A stretch of DNA of 64,000 bases from positions 9,236,528 through 9,300,527 of the forward strand of contig JASSKH010000020.1 of the NCBI GenBank assembly GCA_031763025.1, read 5' to 3'. The DNA comes from Macrocystis pyrifera (lineage: Eukaryota > Sar > Phaeophyceae > Laminariales > Laminariaceae). The translations under genes and the position numbers were made by a program. Shown here piece after piece: positions 54,682 through 64,000 of this stretch; the stretch's first letter is position 1, and every line of letters starts with the position of its first letter. The notes under the pieces were generated by a model, which was not told where the DNA came from, did not search any database, and saw nothing but the letters and a program-made list of their open reading frames with translations.

Positions 54682-55619
54682 GACTGCAGAATAATTCGAT
54701 GACTCAAAAACATGAAAACGTCCAGTGCGTCAACAAAATCATACACCAAGTGCCACAAGGGCGCCCGGAAAACAAAATTGTGAACCGTCACAGAATTGTT
54801 TTTCGCTAGACAAGGCGGGGGGGGGGGGGGAGTCACTATTAATAGAACCAAGAGAGAAGAAAAACGAAAACAATGAAAAGTATGTATACCTGGTTGTATA
54901 TTATGTACCAGTATTTTTTTTCCATTTCATCATGTGACGACAACGGTTGTTAACGGTTTTCGATTCCGACTTGTGCGGGTGTGGTGTGTCGCTTTCTTTT
55001 TTTCACGGACGGACGCCTCTGAGAATCAAGCATCAAGCATGGAGTCCCTTTTCCTGACCGACGTTTCACAACTTAAAATCTGAAACGGTGACAAATCGTA
55101 CTTATTATGCCTGTTGATAATCTTAATACATATTATTAACCGAACAAATCTTCTAACAAGAGACGAATTCATTCGGATTGCTGTTCTTCCTCATTGAAAA
55201 AGGTCGACACGCTCAAAGCACTACAAACAAACATGCTCCGGAACGACCGGCCGACAAAAAAATCAAGGTCCACCACTAAGATATTCTCGGAAAACAAATA
55301 AATTCCTTCCCCATTCCGCTAATGTGGGCAGGATATATTTCTTTCTAACTCATCATCGTCGCCGTCGTCAATCATCGATCACGCGCAGAGACACGTACTT
55401 GCTTCAGCTCGAGGTACAAACCATTGATAGCAGAAAGAAGAATCGAAGTCCACCAAAAAACGTCCATCCACGTACATATGTTACCTGGCATGTGATACGA
55501 TCAACGATCACCAACCGGGTTATGCAGTGTAATTTTTATAGATGCACCTGTCTCACACGTACGAGAATAATACGAATATACCAACTACGTATCGATATAT
55601 TTATTGTGCCTTATCGGTC
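54682..55619. other. No gene recognised
   Basis: G run at 54817-54830; TATTAATA at 54837. A plus frame at 55324-55644 has no motif. Confidence 0.35.
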
Positions 55620-55728
55620 TATTACGGGGGGCCATAGTAAATAGGACCTACGGTACACACAAAAAACTACATAATTCCATATTTTTACTAGAACCATTTG
55701 GTCCCGTTTACTATGGTCCCCCGTAATA
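55620..55728 (+). mobile_element. Family A MITE
   Basis: TATTACGGGGGGCCATAGTA...TTTACTATGGTCCCCCGTAATA, well preserved with TA boundaries. Confidence 0.95.
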
Positions 55729-56584
55729 CGCAGTGATCACCAACAGCAGTACAGATAGGGCGCGCTCTCTACTTCCCCCTCGCACCACCACGACCACCAC
55801 ACTCGTAACAAGTAGTGGAACGCCAGGAGTTCGTCACGATTCATGTTAATAGTGAAGAAACGAACTGGTGCAGCGAACAAGCCACACACTCACCGCGACC
55901 CACCCCATCTTCCCGCCCTCTTCCCGCCCGCCGATCTGGTCCGTCACGTACGTATGCAACTCCAGCAACCGGCGGCAGCTAACAGCAGTGAGATCAGGCA
56001 GAGGGGGGTAGGGGAGGGGGGGCGGCAGGAATGAGCACATCCACCGGAAGGCCGAGGCCGTTTCTCAGCGGTGTTTTCCCGAGCCGCTTGCAACTACTGC
56101 GTCAGGTATGTGTGTGTGTGGTATGTTGAAGTGGACACCTGTATACACATAAATCGTGCCGTCGGGGCACATTGATTGTGATACGATCGACGCACACGAC
56201 TATCACCATCGAGAGCGCTGAGATCGTACAGACAGGTGTGCTTCGAATGTGTTTTTTTGTCCGCGCTCGGTTTGCCTTGGCTCGACAAGAGCAGTAAGGC
56301 TACTGAATGTCGAACATTGTGTATGCTCGGAAGGCTCTCGACCGGTACTAGATATGTCCGAGAAGACCTTGGTTCGGTATTTTTTTAGGCAATCTTCCTT
56401 GCTCCGGAAAAATCAAGAGCTGGAAAACGCCCGCACCCCTTAACTCCCTATTACGATATGTCCGCGCTACGATATATCAACTGGGATGCGGATGCTGTAA
56501 GACACGGGCACATCGTGGCACGATAGTTCTTCTTGTAGATGCACTTCGCCCTTTCACTGATGAGCGCCTGATCAGAGCACACGA
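55729..56584. other. No gene recognised
   Basis: Mixed sequence. Short frames only. Confidence 0.35.
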
Positions 56585-56670
56585 TATTACGGGAGTCCAT
56601 AGTTAACAGGACCCATGGTATACATAAAAAACATATATTTATTTACCTATTTATAATAACAACATTTGCT
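56585..56670 (+). mobile_element. Family A MITE, right end missing
   Basis: TATTACGGGAGTCCATAGTT, AACAGGACCCATGGTATACA and ATAACAACATTTG, then unrelated sequence. Confidence 0.8.
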
Positions 56671-57354
56671 ATTTTTGGTGAGTACTTCAGTATTGTACTG
56701 CATCTGGTACCTGGTAGTACAATAGTGCACACCATCGGTTTCTGATTACAGCAGGTACCAGGTAGTTTAAAGTGTTTCAGGCGGACGTATTCAGAAATTC
56801 AAGAATTTTGCAGCGAAGCGAGTTGTTCTCAGCGAGAGATTTGCTCTCAGCGAGGAATGGCACTCTAAATCATTCACGATAGCGAAAAAAAAATGCGTAT
56901 GCTTCGAAGTACCAGGTATGCTCAGCGTTGGCTTCACCAAATATAAGCCGCGAGCCTCGGCCTAAATATGAGATCGTCAACTGCTGCCGGGTACTGGGTG
57001 TACTATCAAAGTCGAAAAACAAGGCCATCACAGCAGCAGGGCACCGCGACATTTCGATAACGAATTACAGCAGTATACGTAGTGGACACAGACTGAGGGA
57101 TTGCCAGGTGTCTCCTGTGGCATGTAGACTATTTCTATCTGACCCCAAAAACTTATTAGTGATAGTTGTACCTATAGCGGTACTCTCCCGGCCGCGTTGG
57201 TACGATGCACAGATAGTAGTGCAACGACGTTCTGGGGGCAAACCACTTAGGAACGAGAGATAGGCGAATTACTGGTATTTTGTAGCGGTAGTAGCAGATG
57301 GACGCACGGTGAGTGCAAACGTATTTCGGGAACAACAAGCTACAGTACATAGAA
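56671..57354. other. No gene; TACCWGGTA motifs
   Basis: TACCTGGTA at 56708 and TACCAGGTA at 56756 and 56910. The plus frame at 56928-57263 is unrecognised. Confidence 0.4.
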
Positions 57355-57355
57355 C

Positions 57356-57391
<36 letters not shown>
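57356..57391. repeat. C-homopolymer, about 34 bp
   Basis: Uninterrupted C after GAACA, then CGCCACCGG. Confidence 0.95.
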
Positions 57392-57392
<1 letters not shown>

Positions 57393-57926
57393 CCACCGGC
57401 GCGCGCGCTCTCAGGTGTTTGTTTAGCGCGCACAGGAGTTGCACAGTAGGAAGGCAGTGTTGAGCAGCATTTGTTCACGCTGCGCGTTAGCGTGCAGCTG
57501 CCGAATACAAAGGGTTCGCCGGCAGCAGGCAGCAGCGGCAGAAGCAGAAGCAGCAGGAGTAGAAGTAGTGACAAAGCAGCTACCCTAAACCGTTCGAGCG
57601 CTTGCGACGAGGGCGCCTTGCCACGCTCGTACACGCCATGATTAGTACTAATAACAATTGCACTCGCGGAAGATTTAAACAGGGTGTACAGGGTGCACGA
57701 CGCAAAGTATCACTTACACAGCTACCCGCATTGCAAATGTCGGGATTAGGACGGAATTGTCGATCCCACAGCTGGTGGTTTCTAATTTTGCACCACAGGC
57801 ACACCAGAGGAAACTTTTGGCAAAGAAAAACACACACACACAAAAACTTTGAGCTGTGATTATATTATTATCGACATTTCCTCGAAACTCGCGTTCGCAT
57901 GTTTAGTGTGATAACAGATACCGCCA
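57392..57926. other. No gene recognised
   Basis: CAG/AGA patches at 57520-57565; otherwise unique. Confidence 0.35.
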
Positions 57927-57927
57927 C

Positions 57928-58146
57928 TATTACGGGGGACCATAGTAGACAGGACCAAATATTGCTATTACGGGGATCCATAGTTAATAGGACCTATGGA
58001 ACACACAAAACCTATATATTTACCTGTTTTTACTAACAAAATTTGGTCCCATTAACTATGGACCCCCGTAGTAGTAAAAAGGGTAAATCTCGTACATGGG
58101 GTTTTAATGTATTCATAGGTCCTATTAACTATGGACCCCCGTAATA
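57928..58146 (-). mobile_element. Family A MITE (outer copy) carrying a nested copy
   Basis: Outer ends TATTACGGGGGACCATAGTA and CTATGGACCCCCGTAATA. The outer interior breaks after CCAAATATTGCTA and resumes at TAGTAAAAAGGGTAAAT. The TA of GTTAGTAAAA is duplicated around the insert, the same target as in the 13.65 kb pair. Confidence 0.95.
57968..58071 (+). mobile_element. Family A MITE nested in another, opposite orientation
   Basis: TTACGGGGATCCATAGTTAA...AACTATGGACCCCCGTAG, interior in plus orientation while its host is reversed. This orientation differs from the 13.69 kb pair, so the two nestings are independent events at the same TA. Confidence 0.95.
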
Positions 58147-58189
58147 TTTTTTTTTTCCTGTGTTCAGGGCGGCGATGTATCTAACATAT

Positions 58190-58519
58190 ATATATATATA
58201 TTTTACTCATCACTTTCACTTTCCGGCCTAATTCGTAAGAGGTTTTACCCTCGACGACCTTCTGGACAAGCCGTGGTCACAGGTGTCTTCTCTTCTCCCC
58301 CCCGGTACGTGCCTTTATTTTTTTATCGCGCATAGGGATCAACATTCCCACTACTCGTCGATTTTCATCGAATGTAGCTAACTCACGCTCTCGCGCTTTC
58401 CGCTAAGCAATCTCTTTTTTGCAAGTAAAAGCCCCTACGAGCATGCGCTCGGTGAGACTTGAACCCACGAAATTGATCTTGATAGGCACGCGGACCACCT
58501 ACCAAGCCACCGGGGACGC
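58190..58519 (-). mobile_element. tRNA-derived SINE, near full-length
   Basis: Head (minus strand) GCGTCCCCGGTGGCTTGGTA with B box GGGTTCAAGTCTCACCGAG, then the body colinear with 41.18-41.51 kb. The tail AAAGTGATGAGTAAAAT runs into TATATA instead of pure A. No clear target-site duplication was seen. Confidence 0.9.
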
Positions 58520-59173
58520 ATATGCAACCATGTTGTTCTCCTGACCAGCCTAGGCTGGTCCGAAATTCGAAATACCTCCTCCGCTAGATATCATTGATGC
58601 ATTTTTTTCGTTGTTGGTAGGCTCTTTTCTTTTCGCTGCCGATGGCAGTTTCTCCGCCACTTGCCAGTGGTACGCAGTAAGTAGCAGGCTGCAGTGGTAG
58701 CAGTAGCAGCAGTGGCTGCGATCACTAAAAGGGTTCGAGTTGGTCGGGGTGGATTTCGGAGGCTGTAAGAAGAACGAGGTACAGCATTATTATTAATAGT
58801 TTAGTTTACGGTAATTGCTGCAGCAGTAGTAGGAATAGTGGGGTGAAGCAATTAGCGAACTACTACAGCAAGCGGTAGTACATGAATGACTGATTTATAT
58901 AGTTATACCCCGTACGTACCTGGTACCTTGTAATATCAATAGAGTTGCTAAACCTACTCGAGGACTCAATAAATGACCAAATAGCACATACGATAAACAA
59001 TGCTTCGAGCGACGAAAGCTCCCCAGTTAGGTAGAAAAACAAGAAAATTCCGCGAATTGCCAGCCACAACCACTATTAATATTGATAGTTGGTGCTGCAG
59101 TATATGATATATGGGCAACTATTAAGAGCCAGACGTCGACTTTAATAAATAGTATACCAGGTATATACCTATA

Positions 59174-59204
<31 letters not shown>

Positions 59205-59454
59205 AACATATTATATATATATAACTGGTATGTTGTACACGTTCCTAGGCAGCCAGATCAGCAGAGCCCCATAAATATGTAGCTTGTAGGACGTGGTACA
59301 ATAAGCTGTAACTATATACGAGCAGTTACAAAAAATCGAGAGCGGTTGACCCATCCGTCCGTTCTCGATCATCGGCTCTCAAAATTAGGAATAAGGAGCG
59401 GCAGCAACACCAGAACAAGAAAATATATATATTTTACCTGGTATAAAATTCGTC
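58520..59454. other. No gene; AT repeats
   Basis: (TA)n lies at 59170-59225, TATTAATA at 58791 and 59074, and TACCWGGTA at 58917, 59155 and 59435. Confidence 0.5.
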
Positions 59455-59760
59455 ACAGCTGTGAGCTCGACTGATTAAATTGTTGATACTCAACTTTACG
59501 CCTCGTCTATACGCCATTTTTTTTACCGAATTTTACAACAAGCAGCTGCAATGCAAAAGTTGAGTATCGACCGATATCTGCCGATCGGTTGAACTCACAG
59601 CTGACGTGCTTCCTTATTTGTTTATAAAAAAAAAGCTGTGTGGTAAGGCTATCCTATAAATTTATTATTAAGGACGTCAGCCGTGAGTTCGACTGATTAA
59701 ATAGTTGATACTCAACTTTGCAAGCTGCGTAATACGTCTCGTCTGTATTCGATTTTTACC
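59450..59760. repeat. 80-bp repeat units, three copies in mixed orientation
   Basis: Copies at 59452-59515 and 59672-59750 read CAGCTGTGAGTTCGACTGAT, TAAATAGTTGATACTCAACT (inverted relative to 41.57 kb), while 59560-59625 reads AGTTGAGTATCGACC...CTCACAGCTGACGTGCTTCC (direct). These are the same units as the tandem array at 41.57 kb. Confidence 0.85.
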
Positions 59761-60120
59761 GACTTTTACCAAAGTATTGTGATAAACCGAAGCCTATTTA
59801 AAAAAACGAGAATCAATCTATAAAAAAGATAATCGTAAAACACTTACCTGGTATATACATACACCTGGCGTGATTTACTTGCCCCGACTGCCGAGCGACT
59901 CCATTTCAGGTGCGTACGTAAAAAATAAAACCAACCAGAACATTGGATAAAGACTGCACAGGTATTATTGTTATCAAATGGTAGCAGCAGCATTACACAT
60001 TTCTTTCATACGAATCTACTTTGCGTTGCTGTTTGTTGTGCATACTGCTGTGCGAAATATAATAAATATGCACAACAATGTCAGCATGCACACCTACAGG
60101 TGGTACCTGGTGTGTCGTAT
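59761..60120. other. No gene recognised
   Basis: TACCTGGTA at 59845. Short overlapping plus frames after 59968 extend into repeat D. Confidence 0.35.
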
Positions 60121-60257
60121 CTGGTATGTGTTCTTCACACGAAACCGCCGTTCTTTCTACCCGTCGACATCCAGCACAGCCAGTGTCCGTGCCGATTTTT
60201 CAATCCTATACAGATACTAGTTGCTGTGGTCACAAAACTACGCCACAGAGATACGAT
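60121..60257. repeat. Dispersed repeat D
   Basis: TATGTGTTCTTCACACGAAA, CCCGTCGACATCCAGCACAG, CCAGTGTCCGTGCC and TTGCTGTGGTCACAAAACTA. A family A MITE follows directly. Confidence 0.8.
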
Positions 60258-60366
60258 TACGGAGGGGGCATAGTTGATAGGACTAATTGTATACATCAAA
60301 ACCTATATGTTTATCTTTTTTAACTAACAATATTTGGTCCTATTTACTATGGACCCTCTCGTAATA
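60256..60366 (+). mobile_element. Family A MITE
   Basis: ATTACGGAGGGGGCATAGTT...TTTACTATGGACCCTCTCGTAATA. Confidence 0.9.
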
Positions 60367-60955
60367 CGTTGCCAGGTACGGCATGTAAGCACAGAGTGGA
60401 CGATGCAATGCCATGTCATCACTCGTACTGGTATTAATAGTAAGAAAGTATCGCAAAACACACGAATACTGGTAAATATTATGAAACTAATACGTATATT
60501 CAATATTAATACGTCAGTAGGAATTTAGAAGAAAAAATTTTTTGGTGCTTGCTCGTTCCCCCCCTAAGAAAAACAGCGAAGGGAGGATTCGGGGTAAATT
60601 CTTTGTAGTACCTCAGCGAAAAGGTAGGAATTCGACAAAAAGTACGGTACATGTTTTGCCCTCCATGTCGTTGGCTTATGAGCACTGCCTATCTTTCATG
60701 CCTCCACGCTCCATGCTGCTTGCTGTACACAACACTATAACCGCTGAGAGTCAAGTGGCTCGAGAGGTGTAGTAGCTGCAATATAACGCGGACCAGCGGC
60801 GTTGGATTGTGCCAGCCGGCCGCTGGCGGCCCTATGATACGGTACGCTTTTGTTTGGTGTTGTGGGAGTTGCGTCGTTCCAATAGGACCCCTATTCGTGC
60901 TCCTACCGCCTTGCTGCCTTGCTTGTAGAGCGCGACAGCATGACAGCTCGTGTAT
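60367..60955. other. No gene recognised
   Basis: TATTAATA at 60432 and 60504. A plus frame (60542-60772) is unrecognised. Confidence 0.35.
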
Positions 60956-60957
60956 CA

Positions 60958-61040
60958 TTTTATAAATTTATGAAATACGTCAGCTGTGAGTTCGACTGAT
61001 TAAATACTTGATACTCGACTCTGCAAGCTGCATAATACAT
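60958..61040. repeat. 80-bp repeat unit (inverted)
   Basis: ATACGTCAGCTGTGAGTTCG, ACTGATTAAATACTTGATAC, TCGACTCTGCAAGCTGCATA. Confidence 0.85.
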
Positions 61041-61560
61041 TTTTTATATTCCACCATGCCACGGTAGCAGCAGCAGCGATCGAACCATGCAAAACCGAAA
61101 CTGGTGCTACTGGTGGTGGTGGTGCTGCTGCTCATGCTGATGCCGTTTATTTTTTTGATGCTCAAGCTGAATCAGAAAAGCGACCCTAGCGCTTGCTAGC
61201 TGCCGCTTGCTGTGCTGCTGCTTGCGGTCATGGGATGGCAGTGGCGGCGCTGGCAGTGAGGTCAACTCTTGCCACTGACACCGTTCGTTGCTGGGCTGGC
61301 GTTGCTAATCGCACGCTGTTCTTTTGGTTTTCGTTTTTTTGTTTCGTTTGACGCGTTGCCGTAAACACACCAAAATTCATGATGGGAAGGCTTTTTTTTT
61401 TTTTTTTTTTTACACAAGGAGAGTAGATTTCTCGAGACGTTTTCGCAAACACCTCTATTCGAAAAAAAAAAAAAACGACGTAAATTAATTTGGAGTGTAG
61501 CGCTCCCCTCCGCAGCGCTGCGTGCCGGTGCCAAGGACGATAGACACACTGACTGTACAC
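61041..61560. repeat. Triplet and T/A homopolymer patches, no gene
   Basis: GGTGGT/CTG patches at 61105-61135, T20 at 61391-61410 and A14 at 61462-61475. Minus frames read through them. Confidence 0.6.
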
Positions 61561-61561
61561 T

Positions 61562-61630
61562 TATCCCTTTTGGAGACAAACCACTTGGAATTAGAGTGGT
61601 TTGTCCCCAAATCGGGACTGCGGTACTAAA
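61562..61630. mobile_element. Family B palindromic MITE, left arm deleted
   Basis: CCCTTTTGGAGACAAACCAC, TTGGAATTAGAGTGGTTTGT, CCCCAAATCGGGACTGCGGT, ACTAAA. The central palindrome is almost perfect. Confidence 0.75.
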
Positions 61631-61930
61631 TTATAGATGGAAAATCTGAAGTGTAGATGGGTAGATAGATGCTTCGAAGTAGGTAGATAGATCGATCGAT
61701 AGATAAATAGATATAATAGATAGATGGAAACAAATGGCTAGATATGATAACATACGAGTAGAGAGTTGCAGTAGACATATATGCTGGACGTTACGGCCCT
61801 ATCAGTGCGGTGTGTTCAGAATCCACCAGCATGTCACTGTCCTGCCGTAGGCTTCAACCATGTTGAGTTTCCCCATCGAACACCGCCATTGCGACATACC
61901 CTAGATACCAACACTACCTATTCCTGACAG
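61631..61930. repeat. (GATA)n-type region, no gene
   Basis: AGATAGATCGATCGATAGAT around 61675-61730; the remainder is unique. Confidence 0.6.
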
Positions 61931-61934
61931 TCAT

Positions 61935-62162
61935 ATACTATTAACGCAGGACCTACGGTACACCCAAAAACCTATATATTCCCCCGACTTTTTGCTAACA
62001 ATATTTGGTCCTATTTACAAAAACCTCTATATTTCCCGACTTTTGGCTAACAATATTTGGTGCTACTCACTAAATAGGACCTACGGTAGACACAAAAACC
62101 TCTATATTTCACTATTTTTACTAACAATATTTGGTCCTATTTAGTAGGGCCCCCCGTAATAC
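61935..62162 (+). mobile_element. Family A MITE cluster: three partial, tandemly arranged copies
   Basis: GGACCTACGGTACACCCAAA...AATATTTGGTCCTATTTAC, then a second interior (CCTCTATATTTCCCGACTTT...ATTTGGTGC), then a third ending in TTTAGTAGGGCCCCCCGTAATA. The second and third share CCTCTATATTTC, pointing to local duplication. Confidence 0.85.
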
Positions 62163-62763
62163 TGGAAACTTGTTTATACGTGTCGACTGCCTAGCCCATT
62201 GCCAGGGAAGTGACACTCGTGACCGAGGGACCAAGGTGTGTCCAAAGTCCAAAACGCCAGAGGTGACAAATGTGACCGATTATTCAAAATAAACTACGGC
62301 GGTGTGTACCTCACCAGACGACGGCATCTCGCCCCGCCGAAAGCCGCGTGAACCACGATCAGCTACGTGATGCTGCAGCATGCTCTTTCAACCCATTCTC
62401 AAGTGCTGAAACGATCGTACACTAAACCCGCGTACTTTGACCAAGAAAAATGTGGCAGATTTTTCAGGCGGGTCAAGGCGCGATAAAGCCCCCTTCGGAC
62501 GTTTGTTTTCTGGTTGTTCGGTAGGTGTCGGTCACCCAAGGAGATCAAACCAACACCTCCTAGCATTTTGTCCCTTTACTAACTCCGTCGACCTCCTTGA
62601 TACCCCCAACCCGCAACCCCGACTGCCACCGACCACCCCCACCCCTATCCTCACGAACTCCCCCAACCCCACCCCTTCCGCCTCGCACCACCCCCCACTA
62701 CCTCTCGCGTGCTCGCAACCTTCCCTTCCTGGACAAATATGTTTTTGGTTTCGGCGTCAACAG
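62163..62763. other. Upstream or intron sequence of the zinc-cluster exon
   Basis: No exon encoding the first two zinc Cys (CxxC) could be found in frame here. C-rich DNA occupies 62590-62700. A pyrimidine-leaning stretch and CAG (62761-62763) make a plausible 3' splice site. Confidence 0.4.
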
Positions 62764-63094
62764 TAGCAAGCGGGGATGCAGCGGCGGATCCCCCTGCGAG
62801 CAATGCCTCAAGCGGGGCAAGACCTGCGTTTACGCGCAGCGCCGCATGAGCGGGCCTCGGGGCCGCCCCTCTGGCCGCTCTCATCGCGTGCGCTCTCGCG
62901 CGAAGGCCCGAAAGCAGAGCCGAGAAGCGGCAGCGGCGGCAGCGGCAGCGGCAGCCGCAGGAACAGAAGAAACCACGGGAATGCCCGAGGGGGGGGGGGG
63001 GGGAGGAGGGGGGGGGCATGGCCTTGTGTGAGGGGATGGGTACTAGCGGGACGGGAGGGATGTTGCAGCAGCAGCAGCAGCACCAGGGTGGCTC

Positions 63095-63127
<33 letters not shown>

Positions 63128-63219
63128 TGTCCTGCAGCAGCAGCAGGAGGGTGGCTCGCACGGATTGTGGAAGCGGAAAGATGGGCGCGAGGCTGCCGTG
63201 GTGGTGGAAGATGGCTCAG
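62764..63219 (+). CDS. Zn(2)Cys(6) zinc-cluster transcription factor, internal exon (partial)
   Basis: The exon starts after GGCGTCAACAG and encodes SKRGCSGGSPCEQCLKRGKT, then CVYAQRR. This is the second half of a Zn(2)Cys(6) cluster (C-x5-C-x2-C-x6-C), with the basic residues usual before the third Cys. The first CxxC half must lie in an upstream exon that was not found. A basic region (RGRPSGRSHRVRSRAKARKQ), poly-Ala and poly-Gly follow. After a G-run at 62989-63016 the reading continues one frame later as MLQQQQQHQGG, a poly-Gln tract and GLWKRKDGREAAVVVEDGS, ending at CAG|GTAAGC, a strong donor. The family binds DNA as nuclear regulators, mainly described from fungi but also found in some protists and algae. 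The frame change is most simply a G-run length error or polymorphism. Confidence 0.6.
63052..63160. repeat. CAG (poly-Gln) repeats inside the exon
   Basis: GCAGCAGCAGCAGCAGCACC (63065), then (CAG)9-10 (63098-63126) and (CAG)4-5 (63134-63149). In the continued reading frame they encode Gln. Confidence 0.9.
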
Positions 63220-63915
63220 GTAAGCTGAACTTATACTTTCAGCCGGCGTTTCCAGTCTCAGCCGATCGCTTGCGTGTCCTTGAAGGGTCCGTGTGGAGAC
63301 CCCGAGAGTCCGTGGTGGCGGGGCGCGAGAGTGGGGGGAGGGGAACGTCTTGCAAGGACTCACTTCTCCACCTGGTCGCAGAGACGCGATCAGTGGGCCG
63401 TACATTTTTACATCCTTTTTTTCACGTACCACTAAAAGGTGTATGGACTATAGCATGTACATGATGTCTCTGCCCGTGTCGTCGTACCATACTCTGCACA
63501 GTCTGCGGGTTATAGGAACAATAACACTACGGTAGGTTTAAGCGAGAAAACGGAGGTTCACATTCTGCACCAAAGGCACCTAGACAAAACCATCGTCGTG
63601 GTCGGTCCATCGATGTAACGGGGTCTAGAGGCGGGAAAGAAACGCCAAAAAGGCTATCATAGGTTAAACTCCCGTAATACAAACGCACGTGTCGATTGTG
63701 TTTTACACTCAACCCCTCACCCCCCGATCTCTCGTTGCAAACTGGTATATTGTCATTCCTGGAGATCATCAATTGATGAACGGCAACAATACCCTTTCCC
63801 CCTTCACCCCCTAGCGCCTCACGCCGCCGCGCAAGCCCCTTTGTACACTTGCTTTCGCCCCTCCTCACCCCTTCCCTTCCCAACATTTCCCTTCATTTCT
63901 CCCCCCCCCCACCTC
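63220..63915. other. Probable intron; no following exon identified
   Basis: Begins GTAAGC. Contains a family A-like terminus (CTCCCGTAATAC, 63669-63680) and a C/T-rich stretch before the LINE fragment. The frame at 63293-63535 has no recognisable domain. Confidence 0.35.
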
Positions 63916-63919
63916 GCCC

Positions 63920-63993
63920 TCTGCTCCATCTCGAAAGGGATGCGTGGTCAATGGTCAAATGACTAAGGCAAGCAACAAATGAGTACGCCCCCC
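63920..63993 (+). mobile_element. 5'-truncated LINE 3' end, second copy
   Basis: TGCTCCATCTCGAAAGGGAT, GCGTGGTCAATGGTCAAATG and ACTAAGGCAAGCAACAAATG, AGTACGCCCCCC are nearly identical to the reverse complement of 3380-3455, covering the last ~16 codons, stop and tail. It is preceded by unrelated C-rich DNA, so only the 3' terminus was copied, typical of target-primed reverse transcription. Confidence 0.85.
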
Positions 63994-64000
63994 ACGTCGC

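Overview
This window is repeat-dominated eukaryotic nuclear DNA. The signs are GT-AG splice signals, a tRNA-derived SINE with a poly-A tail, non-LTR and Copia-type retrotransposon relics, many short inverted-repeat elements, and very high microsatellite and G/C-homopolymer content. The one credible host-gene exon (62.76-63.22 kb) encodes the second half of a Zn(2)Cys(6) zinc cluster followed by Ala/Gly/Gln-rich repeats. Trinucleotide (CAG/CTG, TAC) load, poly-G/C tracts and long intergenic DNA would suit a stramenopile alga such as a brown alga, but no rRNA, tRNA or organelle marker fixes the lineage, so this is a weak inference.

Layout. 0.1-0.5 kb: 43-bp minisatellite. 0.6-3.2 kb: copies of a small inverted-repeat element (here 'family A') and CAG-rich DNA. 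3.2-3.4 kb: SINE relic. 3.4-7.5 kb: minus-strand LINE relic with endonuclease, reverse transcriptase and C-terminal region, broken by several frameshifts. 8.0-8.2 kb: SINE relic. 8.57-9.2 kb: tandem repeat open on the minus strand. 10.9-17.99 kb: dense inverted-repeat elements, including a ~260-bp family with TIR GCGTTCTACGATA ('family C'). 17.3-17.66 kb: possible minus-strand terminal exon. 19.4-22.0 kb: decayed Copia relic. 22.4-22.83 kb: minisatellite. 26.7-27.3 kb: large CTG/TAC/CTC arrays. 28.6-29.8 kb: C/T-rich strand. 40-42 kb and 58-61 kb: SINE, 80-bp repeat units and piggyBac-like palindromic elements ('family B') cluster together. 48.8-49.27 kb: a nearly pure 474-bp G run. 62.8-63.2 kb: zinc-cluster exon. 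63.92-63.99 kb: 5'-truncated 3' end of a second LINE copy.

The main finding is family A, with about 40 copies or fragments of ~105 bp. Its ends read TTACGGGGG...CCCCCGTAA between TA dinucleotides. Two copies contain another family A element inserted at the same internal TA, in opposite relative orientations, which shows a TA target duplication. A third copy has at that TA exactly TATTAATA, the footprint expected (TA + TT + AA + TA) if a TA-flanked element with TT...AA ends left by a Tc1-like 2-nt staggered excision. TATTAATA occurs 22 times in the window against about 1-2 expected. A second TA-bounded micropalindrome, TACC(A/T)GGTA, occurs about 28 times against about 0.5 expected, and once sits cleanly at a TA inside a family A copy. 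The window may therefore hold a large fossil record of cut-and-paste excision by at least two TA-target transposon families. No transposase that could drive them was recognised here.
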